DNA from: Anisakis pegreffii
Lineage: Eukaryota; Nematoda; Chromadorea; Rhabditida; Anisakidae
Assembly: GCA_035041965.1 (NCBI GenBank)
Contig: JAPYMA010000207.1
Coordinates: 310,001 to 374,000, forward strand
Direction: 5' to 3'
Length of the DNA stretch: 64,000 bases
Below the pieces are notes generated by a model, which worked only from the letters and a program-made list of their open reading frames with translations, searched no databases and was not told where the DNA came from. How positions within the stretch are numbered: position 1 is the stretch's first letter; each line of letters opens with the position of its first letter. Shown piece after piece: positions 46,686 to 59,765 of this stretch. The position numbers and the translations under genes are program-made.

Positions 46686-46752
46686 CTAGGGCTCCATTCG
46701 AGGAAGTTTCAATGATAACCAGCAAAACGATGAGTCGTTGAATAAGGCACAT
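46686..46752 (-). CDS. possible first exon coding for a signal peptide
   Basis: On the - strand the ATG at 46,752 opens MCLIQRLIVLLVIIETSSNG, then Ala-Leu, and meets the consensus donor CTAG|GTAAGT in phase 1. Short n-region, eleven-residue hydrophobic core and small residues before the cut fit a secretory signal peptide. A phase-1 continuation exists near 46,000-46,110 after a TTTTTAG acceptor (VFCFRIVIQCVHSMLLTSFN), but its composition is unconvincing. The gene it begins cannot be completed. Confidence 0.4.
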
Positions 46753-49320
46753 TTAATCTGCTGTTCAGATGCTCAAGTGAATCGTTTCCTCAATCAGTGT
46801 CGTTTCCTCGACAGCACAATTATAATGATGAATAGGTTAATATAACTGCTACTGGTGGTCAGAATAACAGCACTAAGATAAGATATAAGAACCCCAATAA
46901 GAGCAGTAGCGTCAACTGTACAGATCAACAATAATTGTAACAATGATATCAACAGTAATGACGATAATATCAATCAGAATCCAGTAATATCAGAAATGTG
47001 CAATACTATCAGCTATAATATGTAGCAATATGATCGTTAACATCAAATATAGCAACTGCAACGACTTCTCAATTGTTTTTCAATTCAAGCAAATGAATAT
47101 CCCAACTGATTATTAGCAAATCAAATATGATTGTTAGCAGATATCAATTACACAATTATGAATGATCAGAGATTATCAGAGACTCGGATCAGATCAGATC
47201 AGATCGAATCATCATCGATTTCGGTTGTCCACCGTCTAATAAGCACGTCCATCATGCGGATGATCTCACAAAAATTGTCCATCAACCACCACCACCGCCA
47301 ACAGCAACAAAACGACTATCGTCTCGTCTCGTTTCCACTCGACTCGATTCGTTTCTTTCTGCTGTAGTCATTCGTTCTTTCCATTCCAATTCTCCATCCA
47401 ACCGCACATCCACTCATATATTATTTCACCTCCAATCCAATCGTGCTGTTTAGTCCCGCCCTTACTATTACAATTAATATCTTCTTTCTGCTGCATCTCG
47501 GCTTATGCTTCGTGATGCTAACAATAATAATAGTATTCTTATCATTGTATCAATGAACAATGAATCCGAATCACAAGAAATCAAAGAGAATTGAATGAAC
47601 GGCGCCAAAAAGTGAAATAATGCTACAGTGAAACATCACTTCCATCAAAATTGAAATGCTGAACGATTTTATGCACGGTCATTAGGGTTTATGGATCATA
47701 TGAGTTCTGCATCTACTTATTATACCATTTCCAGAAAAGCGAGTTCAAAACTGAACATTTCACGTGAATTAATTGATTTTGATCAATCAAAACAGAATTT
47801 CACCCGAAAAACAGTTGAGAAAAAACATCAGAAAAATTTTAGTGAAATACTGCGAAGTATTATGGGTGAGACAGATTGTGAGGGATGTGACTATTCCTGG
47901 AAGGAAGGAAGTAAATGATCGCTGAAAATCAACGAAGTGCCAAGGGGGTTCAATCATGCCAAATGTTGAAAACGATCTGTTGCCTCTGGAACTGATCTAA
48001 CGAAGCTTCTCACATACTGAATAAATCACAAAAACGGAAAAGTGATTAATTCAACAGCTCGAAGCTTTTGAGAAGCGATGTCAAATATGTATTGAGAGAA
48101 GCCCCAAACAAGAACTATGTCATGTCATACTGCATCGAATTGATTTCAATGAAATGCCTATGGAAATATCAAATCAGATCATGCATGTTCTGGTACTTCG
48201 CGTGTCATTATAACCGTTGTTCACCTATCACAGCTGAATTTCCCTCGCACAGTTGAAAACACTCAAGCAACTGAAATATGAAGCACAAAAACACCACAAA
48301 ATAAAAACAAAATTGGTTTTGTATTCTTGGTTGTATTGTTCAAATTGTAATAAATTCTGTTTAGACGAAACAGGCTTCAATTGAGCACCTTTTTCGTCTG
48401 TAATAATCGAACAAAGAATGCGAATTAAATCATGCAATCTATTCCAGTTGTATGCATTCATAACGTCTTGTGAATGTGATTGAAAATCGAAAACTTTTGA
48501 TAATACAATCGAAAAACTATTCAATAAATTACACAGTTTTTGCACAATTTCTTGATCCATGTTGCCCAACGAAACCTTCCCATAACAATTGCTGCCAACC
48601 AATAGGGAAACCATAGGACTGATTGAGAGAATGAATGAATACTGGATTCCTTCAGGATTTTCGTGCCTTCATACTGGGATTTTTCCACAGAAATTGGTTG
48701 CAGTGCCCATTAAAAAGCTTCGCAATACTCAGATCAAAAAAATCTCCTGTTCATGCCAGTCACAGCTGTTGACCACTTGAAGTCCACTGAAGTCCAAGTT
48801 TGTTGAAGACAATCCATGCAATAACAAATGAAGGAGACACAAAAAAAATCTCCACAAGATGTGTTCTCATATATTTTTCGGCTTTTCCAACTGAACGAAA
48901 CGGAAAAAAGCTTCCCATACATGAAAATATATGTAATTGGCACGAGATTAATTGAACAACGTTTGACGAGTGATTGACATGAGAAAGTTGTTAGAAATCG
49001 GTTTTCAATCTCAGAATTAATTGTCGTCATATTAAGCGCACACTGCAAGCAATCTCGACAGCACTTATTACCACTGGTTCGCAAGCTCAATCGCTTAAAA
49101 AAATTGCAATTTGTTCAATCCTAATTGAACAGGTTCCAAACGAACTCGATTATGTTCCCATGCATTCTCAAATTAATCGAAAAGTTTTTACAATGATCAT
49201 TTGCTATGATCAATTTCAAATTCATTCTGATGCATTTTTCGTCAATATTTCATCAAAAAATGTCTCCATAAACAACTTGTAAATGTGAAGGAATTCCACC
49301 TGGAGGAAATGATGCAGCTC
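46753..49320. other. gene-poor stretch
   Basis: Degenerate A/C/T triplet-like DNA fills about 46,840-47,070, and a short AGATC tandem lies at 47,187-47,207. A 75-codon + strand frame at 47,691-47,918 has mixed coding-like composition but no splice context or motif. Nothing else is supported. Confidence 0.45.
47187..47207. repeat. AGATC pentanucleotide tandem
   Basis: About four copies of the pentamer GATCA in a row within non-coding DNA. Confidence 0.8.
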
Positions 49321-51665
49321 GGCAGGGCTCTGCAGAACATTTAGATTCAGAATATATCTTGCTCGGCACTTCTGCTTGCGTGAGAAGATACAGCTATTTT
49401 ATTGAACCTATCTCGGCTAGGGAGGTTATAATCTTCAAGCTTACGGTTCTCCCAGGATTGCCCAGCAACATATCAACTTCTCTTCATCGATCGATTCCTG
49501 AAAACCTTCGAATTCAGAAAAACATGTATTCTGTAGAGCAGTTCCGCTTACTTATGGAGATATAGATATTTACCTAATGATATCTCAACTAGCGCAGAGG
49601 AGCTCATTCATGTTCATTGAAACACCACAGATCAATACATACCTTATTATAACGCTATAAGCGTAACCATTTTCAAGCCTATCATACTCTCAGCATTTAC
49701 CAGCGACACATCAATTTCTTCACACCAGTCGATCGAGCAGAATCTCTGCATTCAGAAAAATATATATTTTATTGGGCGATTTTGCTTAGCTGAGGAGCTA
49801 TAGCTATTTTATTGAAGCTATCTGAACCAGCGCTGAGATGCTCATTGATATGCATTCGATCGGTACAGATCAATGCGTATTATACATTACTACAGAAATA
49901 TGAGTTTGATACATTTGAGCCTACCGTCTTCTCAAGTTTGCCCGGAAACATATGATGTTTTCCTATCGTTCAACTGAGCAGAATCTCTGCTTTCTAAAAA
50001 TAAAAAGTTCACTGGAAAATTCTGCCTCGGTGAGGAGATATAGCTATTTATCTGATGCTATGGGGGTTGGCACATTCAAATGTACCGTACTCTCAGCTTT
50101 GGCCAGTAACATATCGATTTCTTCACACCGGTCGATCGAGCAGAATCTCTGCATTCAGAAAAATATATGTTTTATTGGGCGATTTTGCTTAGTTGAGCAG
50201 CTATAGCTATTTTATTGAAGCTGTCTGAACCAGCGCTGAGGTGCTAATTGATATGCACTTGATCAGTACAGATCAATGCGTATTATACATCACTACAGAA
50301 ATATGAGTTTGATACATTTGAGCCTACCGTCTTCTCAAGTTTGCCCGGAAACATATGATGTTTTCCTATCGTTCAACTGAGCAGAATCTCTGCTTTCTAA
50401 AAATAAAAAGTTCACTGGAAAATTCTGCCTCGGTGAGGAGATATAGCTATTTATCTGATGCTATGGGGGTTGGCACATTCAAATGTACCGTACTCTCAGC
50501 TTTGGCCAGTAACATATCGATTTCATCACACCGGTCGATCGAGCAGAATCTCTGCATTCAGAAAAATATATGTTTTATTGGGCGATTTTGCTTAGTTGAG
50601 CAGCTATAGCTATTTTATTGAAGCTATCTGAACCAGCGCTGAGGTGCTCATTGATATGCACTTGATCAGTACAGATCAATGCGTATTATACATTACTACA
50701 GAAATATGAGTTTGATACATTTGAGCCTACCGTCTTCTCAAGTTTGCCCGGAAACATATGATGTTTTCCTATCGTTCAACTGAGCAGAATCTCTGCTTTC
50801 TAAAAATAAAAAGTTCACTGGAAAATTCTGCCTCGGTGAGGAGATATAGCTATTTATCTGATGCTATGGGGGTTGGCACATTCAAATGTACCGTACTCTC
50901 AGCTTTGGCCAGTAACATATCGATTTCTTCACACCAGTCGATCGAGCAGAATCTCTGCATTCAGAAAAATATATATTTTATTGGGCGATTTTGCTTAGTT
51001 GAGCAGCTATAACTATTTTATTGAAGCTATCTGAACCAGCGCTGAAATGCTCATTGATATGCATTCGATCAGTACAGATCAATGCGTATTATACATTACT
51101 ACAGAAATATGAGTTTGATACATTTGAGCCTACCGTCTTCTCAAGTTTGCCCGGAAACATATGATGTTTTCCTATCGCTCAATTGAGCAGAATCTCTGCT
51201 TTCTAAAAATGAAAAGTTCACTGGAAAATTCTGCCTCGGTGAGGAGATATAGCTATTTATCTGATGCTATGGGGGTTGGCACATTCAAATGTACCGTACT
51301 CTCAGCTTTGGCCAGTAACATATCGATTTCTTCACACCAGTCGATCGAGCAGAATCTCTGCATTCAGAAAAATATATATTTTATTGGGCGATTTTGCTTA
51401 GTTGAGCAGCTATAGCTATTTTATTGAAGCTATCTGAACCAGCGCTGAGGTGCCCGTTGATATGCATTAGATCACTTTATATCTATCAATACGTTCATAA
51501 AGCAATAGGAGGATTGCGATCTTCGAGCAATAACCATCTTCTCAGGTTTGCCAGAAGATATCTGAATTTGTTTTCACCGTTCGATTCAGCAGAACCTCCA
51601 GATTCAAAATGTCCTATATTTTGCTGATTGTGAGCAATTCTGCTTATGTGAGGATTATGCTCAGT
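49320..51665. repeat. tandem satellite-like array with 403-bp higher-order units
   Basis: Four near-identical 403-bp units start, in the register ATGATGTTTTCC, at 49,952, 50,355, 50,758 and 51,161. Each unit holds two related monomers. The shorter A (about 165 bp) carries GAGCAGAATCTCTGCTTTC. The longer B (about 238 bp) carries GAGCAGAATCTCTGCATTC and has an extra segment of about 75 bp. Upstream lie one good B monomer (about 49,690-49,925) and older, clearly diverged monomers (about 49,330-49,690). Downstream lies a degenerate partial monomer (about 51,535-51,660). Homogenised dimers flanked by diverged monomers are the pattern of a satellite higher-order repeat growing by unequal exchange. 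No terminal inverted repeats or transposase were seen. Confidence 0.9.
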
Positions 51666-54600
51666 GAAATATATGTTTTTATTGCTAAGGCATAGGTGAA
51701 GCGTAATGGTGTTGGTGATATTGGGAAACAGCAAAGGGGCACGCGTTGATAATAAGGTTTAAATACCGCTTGAATGAATGTGTTAGCATAATGATCGTTC
51801 AGTGCGATTAGTTGCGATAGAAAATGTCATCGTTGTTTGAGCTTTTGACAGATAGGTATGATATAATGATAAGTATTTGTTAGGTTAGCTGATAACGGGA
51901 TGGGTTTGATCCCCTGACAGAATCGTCGTAATTCATGCAATAGTTCATTCACTCTTTCATTTCATTCTTCGGATGTGTGCTTGCTTTTATCAGTTCGTGT
52001 TTGTCAGCGTCCAAGTTTCTTGTCATTATCGGATTTTATCAGTATTCGTCAATCTCACTGTCATTTTTTTATGTACCGTGTTCTTTGTTACGAAAATCTG
52101 TGATTTTGGCATATTTTGCTATGCAAGCACAGTTTATTCAACGTTCATTATTCCGGTAGAGTTTAAAATGGATTCTCAAATTTGATTTACATAATATCTA
52201 CCCGATGATTTCGATTCTTCGCTTCTTTTTTTTTGCTTCAAATACTATAAATTTCTATAAATTGTGATTTCATCAGTCGAATCGAACTCTGAAATCAAAT
52301 CACGAATTCCCACCTACTGCATCCACATTTTCTAGCTTATTCTGATGAAATATATCCGTAATCATCTGTTGCTGTACTTAGGTCTGAATGATTTGCACTC
52401 TCTCTCTCAAGAACTCCTTCTGGTCGAATCCCATCCAGGACGCAAGCTAACCTCCGAACAATCGCTGCTTAAAGGTCGATGATGCATTTTCAAAGCGAAT
52501 TATTTCTTCTCGCACATTTCCGTTCAGTGAGAAATACCGCTTCTTCAAAATAATCACGTAATTTATTGACAGAGTTTTCAATGAGGCATTCATTTAATCG
52601 CCTATTTATCTAACTCATTTGTTGTTCATTTTCATTCATACAAACATTCGCTTATCTATCAAATTCCTTAGCGTTCATATCAATGTAGTATTAGTATATT
52701 ATTTGTTTGTTCATTATGCTATCCATCCACCCATTTATGTACAAAAATCTGTCTGCTTATACGCCCTACAGGCGAAGGACACTTTTAATTTTTCATGAAC
52801 CAACTCAATCTGCACGTTCCGTCGCACCATTTTTGCCAGTTTTGTTCTTTTATTACGACCTTTTGCATCAATAAATTTTTTCTCTCAGTGATTTTTTGTG
52901 ATTACCTTTTTTTAACCTCAGGAGCGATTATTCCGTCTTAAAAACGTCTATCTATTCCTTCACAGCTAAGTCGACTGGTTGCACTTCCTTGCAAGAGCGT
53001 TCGTCAATTTGTCAGCTGTCGTCTATCATGGATGCGTCAGCACTTGATATAAATTCAGCCAATGAAACTTGAAAAATGACTTTTTGCTACGGTTTTATCG
53101 CCCTTATTTGTCATCGTCACACCCTTCGCCGTCCTTTCGCTACTTTCGAATTTTCGGAACAGTGCTATTTTTGCACCTTTTTTGCATTTGTGCTCAGCGA
53201 TACATAGCGTTTCTCAATCATATCGCATAAAATTATACGATAACATATTGCGTCACATCATATTATATCGTTATCATATCAACGCTATCACAGATGCTGC
53301 ATAATTGCCCACTCAACTCTAATTGCTCTGCTACAAGAATAGCGAACAGTTCAACGAGAGCATTCTTTCGCAATCGAGAGTTCTTCCTTAGCATCGAAAC
53401 AATTTTTTCGTGCTTTTCATATTTTTCTTTTTTGTACTTCGTATTTCTCCTACTCATCGCACTTCATGTTTTTGTTCACTGCCAATCGCATCGGTCATGC
53501 TCTTCTATCTTAAGTGGCACGTCAACATTCTCAAAATGAACTTTTCCCATTGCATTATCAATAACTTTTTCATTGCTCGCTTTAAAAGTAAATTTTTACG
53601 GCATATTCTGATTCATCATTCTCATCAGTGCACATTTCATGTGACCTGTTCGAATCAAGAAAACTATCGTTGATCGATATCGTTTCTAACAAGTGACTCA
53701 GATTTTCGAAGTCTGCACAGCCATATACACACCTATTAAATCTATACCTCGTACCCGTAATTTCAGCAAGACAACGTGCTTAATCACAATAGCATAAACA
53801 ATACTATTGCAGAAACATAAAAAATAAACGTTTCCATCAAAATGCTCCATTCCCCAACGAAACGTTCTCATTTCAGAATGAAATTTTATTGGCTCAGCTC
53901 TCAATTTGTGAATAAAACTCAACTGCACCTGCAAATGACTAGCTAATAAAACATTCATCGAATAAGCAGTGAATAGACAATTAATTGGATTTGCTTTTTG
54001 TGACTTAAATCATTTTGGTAGCAAAAAGCAAAATCGTTGAAAGCATTCGCATATTTCAGTTAATTTTCACCATACTCGATTAGAATTTTATTACTTGATC
54101 ATGCATCGTGCGTGGTCAGAGAACTTACGATTCATGATATGGGTTCATTGGCATCACTTCTGTTTTTATTATAGTTATTATTATGATTATTATTATTGTT
54201 ATTGCGTTATTATATTATTACAACATTCACTCACCATAGACAGTTCATGCGAACTATTATAAATGTTTGAAATCATTTGATTTTATTGCACTTTTGTTTA
54301 CCACATTGACCTCTTAGCTTCGCTTTCGTTTTCAAATTTCATTTTTTCAAAAAATTTTCGAAAATCTCTGCAGTTGGAACGCTACTTTCAAGTTCGTTTG
54401 AAACACTGAAAAGTGCGCCGCTGCATAGCTACCAAAAAGCGTTACTAACGTGCTTGTGAGCAGCAAAAAATTGTTCGCCAACTGCTCATTGATAACCAGT
54501 GATATACATTGATAACCATTGTTTCTCATCGCAGTCATATCGCCGCATCTTCTACAGTTTCGTAAGTTGAGTCATATGACTTGCATTCTTCTTTTCAGTA

Positions 54601-57600
54601 CATATGAAACTTTCGAAAGAAATTAAAAAACGTGATTTTATGAATTTTGCTTTGCTAATCAACTGACATTTTGATATTTGAATTCAGACTGTAATTTGTT
54701 CGTAATTTGATCGTGCGAGTAAACAAATTTTCCATGCGTTTAGCTCTCAACAAAGTCGTTTGCTTTATTTTGTAGTTTCTGCCGTTGAAAGCATGTTGTA
54801 TGAGCTAAACGACGTCTCGTACTGATGCCATATATTTTTGTTGATGCCGCATATTTTTTGCAGCAAGCTTTACGTTTTCTAAACTCTTCAAAGCTTTTAG
54901 ATGTTGATTCATCGAGCAGATGTTGATAATGGTTGCTTGATTGTCTTTCATTGCACTTAATTGTCTTGATTGTCTATTGTCGCATGATTTTGTTTTCATG
55001 TTGGTTTCATGAGAAACATTTTGCACACTTTTTCGAAGAGAAATTTCAAATTTTCCAAGCCAAAAAATGCCCCAACCATCTGATGACGTAAACCGTCTGA
55101 ACAAGGCTATTTACTGAAAGCTCAACTGAATTTTTTCTCCTAAGTGCATTATGATGTTCGAGAATGTGTTTCCTCTATATCAGCGCACTTAGCTGTTAGC
55201 TTGAATCAGACGCTACAACTAGTGTCGCCGCTCTTGTTGAATTACAGAACTCTTGCTCAGAGATACTAAATCTCCATTTGGTGAAGAATCAACTCATTTC
55301 ATTACGCTCCATTGTTTACGTTCCTTTTTCAGACTAAGTCCACCTTTCATCCTAGCAAAGTCCTTTCTTCTGATCCGTCTTCAATGATAAACTGCAATTT
55401 GTCATAGCAATGATTCAGCCAAGCAGTGATTCACATAAAGCTGTTGTTCAACCGATTCACGAATGATGCTTTCAACTTTCATATAATAGCTACTCTGTTT
55501 CTATTGCAGTTTATTTACAGATGCTTATCTCCTCAAAGAACATATTAAACAACATTCACCAATGCTTCTTTGGTGATCGTGAGTCATCGGTTGTGAATGT
55601 TATCGCAGCATGAGTCAAACGTTGCATATACCTTGATTTCCATCGACAGTGGTGACTAATGTAGCTTTTTTAACATCCTGCAAAGCAGGGACATGCACTT
55701 ACCTGTTGCTTCAATGAAAGGGTTCTGAAACGGAAACTGAGATACGGCAACCTATTAGAACTAAACAGATAAAAGTGTGTGATCACGGTTTACGAAATTT
55801 TGCGGTCATTCTTGGAGTTCAGTGTATTCAGTCCGACAAATCATCAGCATTCAGTGAGATTGTCCGTTGATTTCGAATTTCTCAAATTTTGCCCAAACTT
55901 TTTGTCTTCAAAAACTTCTCAGATTTATTGCAGTCGTTGAATTCAGTCAATAACTTTATTCGATTCTAACGAATAACTTGATTTCATTACAACAAATGAA
56001 TACCATAACTAGGCGTAACAAACGTGGAATACTTTTTCGCTTGACTTTAGGGAACGAAGTGAAGGAGGAATTATAGTTGTTTCGTAATCATTCGTCGTCG
56101 TTTTGGGTACACCTGACTTCATTCATCTTTGTTTTGAGTAGAACTGATTTTTAGCGTTTTCAATGAATTATGGTAATGGATGCACTTTTTTTTTATAAAG
56201 CTGTGCACGATACAAACACTGCAATATCAGTATTTATAGTGGAACAGATATATGTTATGTCCTAGAATACTACTGCTAGTACTCTACGCGGTATTTGCAA
56301 TCAGCCGACTTCTGCTTAATGTTTACACGTTTTTATGACCGTCGAATTGTTTAATTGAATCTATTCTCTTCGATAATGATTCTCATCGTGTTTCGTTCAA
56401 AATGTCGGCAGTTTTTGTTTTGCAATATCTTTGTGCAATGATCAAAATTCATCCTTCTTCAGTTGTTCCAACCCTCAACAAGCACGTATGTGTACACTTG
56501 CCATATAACCATTCCTCCGAACAATTCAGCAGATTGTTCAACAGGAATTTTATTTTGTTGAATGGTTTACAAAGAGGTTGTGCTCTGTACAAAATTCAGT
56601 TTGCACTCACTATGCATTATTTCAATTCGCTTGCACAACATGTTTGTCTATTCCGTTCTGACGTAATTTGAAAAAAAAAAGCAGATACCACTATATTATT
56701 TGATAGAGTAAAATTGCTTTTCCTTCAAATTGCATTGTGTACTTCCCCTCTCTTTTTTGACATCCTGTGTTCACTTGCCTGCCTTTCCATCTGATAGTGA
56801 CTCTACAGCGGCAGAGGAACAGTGTTAGCGTTGAAATTACTTTAAAGTGGCTGAAATAAGGCACAGACGAATACTTGAATGAATGAAAGCAGTGATCTCT
56901 CAGATCGTTGAAGACCGCTGCAGAATAACAAGAAAGAGCATATGAATCACATGGAATTTCCTTTTGTGCTGTGAATTTTGCAAATCTTTTTGCAAAACTT
57001 TCTGCATCTTAAAATGAGAATAAATTTTCGCAGACAGACAAACAACACTGAATGTTTTGCAAATTGAGCATTGATGATCGTTGCAGTTGGCACGCAATGA
57101 CGAATACTGCACGTTTTTATTCAACTAATCTAGAACAGATGAATGTCATCTTAGACAAGCATATTTTTTAGACATCAATTTTTTCGGAGATGTCTTGAAA
57201 AAGTTTTTCACTTCCAGTTTTTCTCGTCGTTTGTTTTCCTATTGATTGCCTGCACTTAGACATTCGTCCTTATTCTCATCTCCATAAAATTCCCTCAATC
57301 GACATTGGCAAAACGTAAAAATTATGAAAATTCACTTCTGATAGTGAAAAAATTTCAATTCGTTAGTTAAACATGTATATGATGATGATTATCTAGGAAA
57401 CTGGGACTATTCTTGCATCTTGTAGGGTTTCAGTTTCATTGGATGAGATTTTTTTGTGTTCCTTTTTTTCACATCTTAGTTCCTCGGTCAGATATCATTA
57501 TCTGTTATCTTCTGATCAGTTACTAATTTCTCAAAAAATTTACTTTACATTTACTGATTCCATTCCAAATCGACAAATATTTCTAATTGATCTTTGGACA

Positions 57601-58540
57601 ATGTTACTTTGATCAGACGTGCTAGTATCAAAGTAATATTCTTATAATCAATAGTAAAAAGAATGCATGAGCATAAAACTGAAATAATATCTGATTAAAT
57701 TGGCTTATAATTTGCTGTCGCATTTGCTTTTTTTTTTCTCACCAATTCATTACTCTATCATGACTGATCAAAAATCATAAAGTTACACTTTCTGAAGTAT
57801 CAAAATGAAGGAAAACAAACGCATTCTCGTCCAGCAATCCGATTACCAGTAATCATTTTCCAGTTTCACGAAAGCTTATCGCATCTTTTTTTTCATTTTC
57901 CATTTTGCATGATTGAACAAATGTTTGAAATGATTTCTAAAAATAAAATTGATGATTTTTCTTTGCAGAAGAAATTGATTGCGTCAGAGGATTGCAATTT
58001 TCTACACTGATGAATGCGATAAATGAACACTTTTTGGACAATGTCGTCAGTAATCCGTTGATTTTTAGTGGAGATATTCCGTAATCTTGATAGCGCTCAT
58101 TTTTCATTTTCGTTTAGATATTAACGTTTTTTTCTCTCCATTTTAGCCAATTTTCTCGCTTCATTCATCAATTTTATTCAAACCAGTTATCAATCTCGTA
58201 AAACACGCGTATATTCGTCATTTCATTCCGTATTTAACGGGCACACGTTTGTTCATATGCGAAATGAAAACAAACAAATTCTATCAAAAGTACTCTTTGA
58301 AAAATGAAATTTTTTGCGTAAACGATAAGAGCGCATCATTAATTCATTCTCATAAATACGAGTACAAAGAGAAATTTCACGCTTTGGTTTCCCTCACTTC
58401 ACAACCCGATCGATTCATGATGCACTTCGACTTATATTCTCCAAACAATTGCTCACTTCGTCAGTTGTCTGGCGAAACATTTTCAGCTCAAAAAACTCAG
58501 CCATCACTCTGCAATGCCTCTCATTTGAACATTGTTCCAA
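51666..58540. other. gene-poor stretch
   Basis: Only T-rich chance frames with runs of Phe/Leu/Ile were found, and no chain of phased exons. Simple TTA repeats lie at 54,164-54,225. Confidence 0.5.
54164..54225. repeat. TTA-rich simple repeat
   Basis: Imperfect run of TTA/TTG triplets. Confidence 0.8.
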
Positions 58541-58548
58541 TAGATCAG

Positions 58549-58773
58549 TCACTTCTCGTTTTTTGCTGATCGTGAGTCAGATGCTATTTTAAGAAACGAT
58601 AAACATAATACGACAAGCAACGTTAGTGTTACCATTATCACAAGCAATGATAATGATAACATTTGCATTACCATATCAGTAACATTTTGAAGTTCATTAG
58701 CTTCTTCGTTGTCTTCTAGCATCTGTGAACTGCGCGTCGAATTGCTCAGCTTATCGCGTCGAGTAAGTGACAA
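58549..58773 (-). other. ambiguous island: small membrane-segment frame or + strand exon
   Basis: The - strand holds a 74-codon open frame. After an ATGCAG acceptor it reads RRDKLSNSTRSSQMLEDNEE, then a hydrophobic run (LSLSLLVIMVTLTLLVVLCL) and a basic end. On the + strand the same DNA offers a good TCTTCTAG acceptor, an exon reading ICELRVELLSLSRR and a perfect GTAAGTG donor ending near 58,761. Both cannot be judged without homology. The hydrophobic run partly reflects simple ATT/ATC sequence. Confidence 0.25.
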
Positions 58774-59640
58774 ACTGCATTGATTCCGTGTTACTTTGCT
58801 TAGCGATTTCTTTATTGCTTGTTATTTGCAATGTTTTTTGAATTCTCACCAATATCTAATGAAATGAGAAAAGTGTTTTCAGCATATTTTTTCAATGACT
58901 TTCCCAGTTTGGTGTCATTAAATCGAATAACATTTCTCTTCTTTCTTCATTCATTACCTTTCACTCACATCAGCAAAGCAAATTCGACTGCTTAGTTTCG
59001 TTACTAATAGACGAATTCACCTAAAATACTCTCATTCATAATCATCGTCCATATTTGACAGACAGCAGCAATTCGTCAAAACTACAAATCACCGTTCACT
59101 TTGTTTTTGGCTTTTTTCACGCGAACATATATTTTGGCCATTGCAACATACATTTTCCATTGAATCGTTCAATAATTGGCATTCTTGTCAAAGTATCAAA
59201 GTTAATTTGTTTTTAATTTCTGCTTAATGTTCTCTTTTCTGAGAGAGAAAAATTCATGCGAGTTTCTTTTTTTGTTGTACTTTACACTCATAGAACATAG
59301 AGTTAGTTGCCTATGGAAAGAAATGTCGTCTTCGAACATGTCGTCTCATCAATTCAGCGTTATTCATTACTCAGTCGAACGTTCAGTTCTGCACGAAAGC
59401 TGTGCTGTCCTTTGCTCTTGTCTCGACGTGCTGCTAACCACAATTCGCTAGGCTCGTTTCTTTTTTGTCCTTCGCTGATAGTCGACGATACATTAGTGGC
59501 AGCAGTTGGCAGTCATTACGAGCTTGCTTCTACTTTTCTGTCAATTCATCCAGAACGAAAGTTTTCTTGCTTCCAATTGCTATCTCGGGTTCAATGTCAA
59601 TTCCGATTGCCACATCTCAATTCCACATGGATATCGTTCA
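58774..59640. other. no supported gene
   Basis: AT-rich DNA. Overlapping frames of 74 and 129 codons between 59,227 and 59,696 lack splice context and motifs upstream of the GC-rich island at 59,650. Confidence 0.45.
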
Positions 59641-59644
59641 ATAG

Positions 59645-59765
59645 GACCAGGTCGAGCTCAGCAGTCAGCGGTCGGGATCCCCGAGCGCAGTGGTAGGACT
59701 AGTGACCGCGAGGGCAGGGAGTAGTATTAAATGCATGGAACCTTATAAGGTGGGGCCTTGAATCG
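59645..59765. other. GC-rich island, possible Ser/Arg-rich exon on + strand
   Basis: About 80 bp here are far richer in G+C than anything nearby. After a TTCAATAG acceptor the + strand reads TRSSSAVSGRDPRAQ and then a possible donor TG|GTAGGA; a second frame reads SAVGIPERSGRTSDREGRE-stop. A Ser/Arg-rich linker, as in microtubule-associated proteins, is one reading. A structured RNA gene is another, but no tRNA arms or known snRNA core were found. Confidence 0.3.

Noticed and set aside
49320..51665. CRISPR array
   Set aside because: Repeats are long (165-403 bp), head-to-tail without unique spacers, and diverge gradually at the edges. The genome is eukaryotic.
51880..51935. tRNA gene (GGGTTTGATCCCC resembles a T-arm)
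   Set aside because: No matching acceptor stem or D- and anticodon arms could be placed around it, and the T-stem itself has mismatches.
58249..58569. 106-codon + strand open frame
   Set aside because: No recognisable motif, AT-driven composition and no splice signals at its ends.
59307..59696. 129-codon + strand open frame
   Set aside because: Only its last part, in the GC-rich island, looks coding; the upstream part overlaps another open frame and has no motif or promoter evidence.
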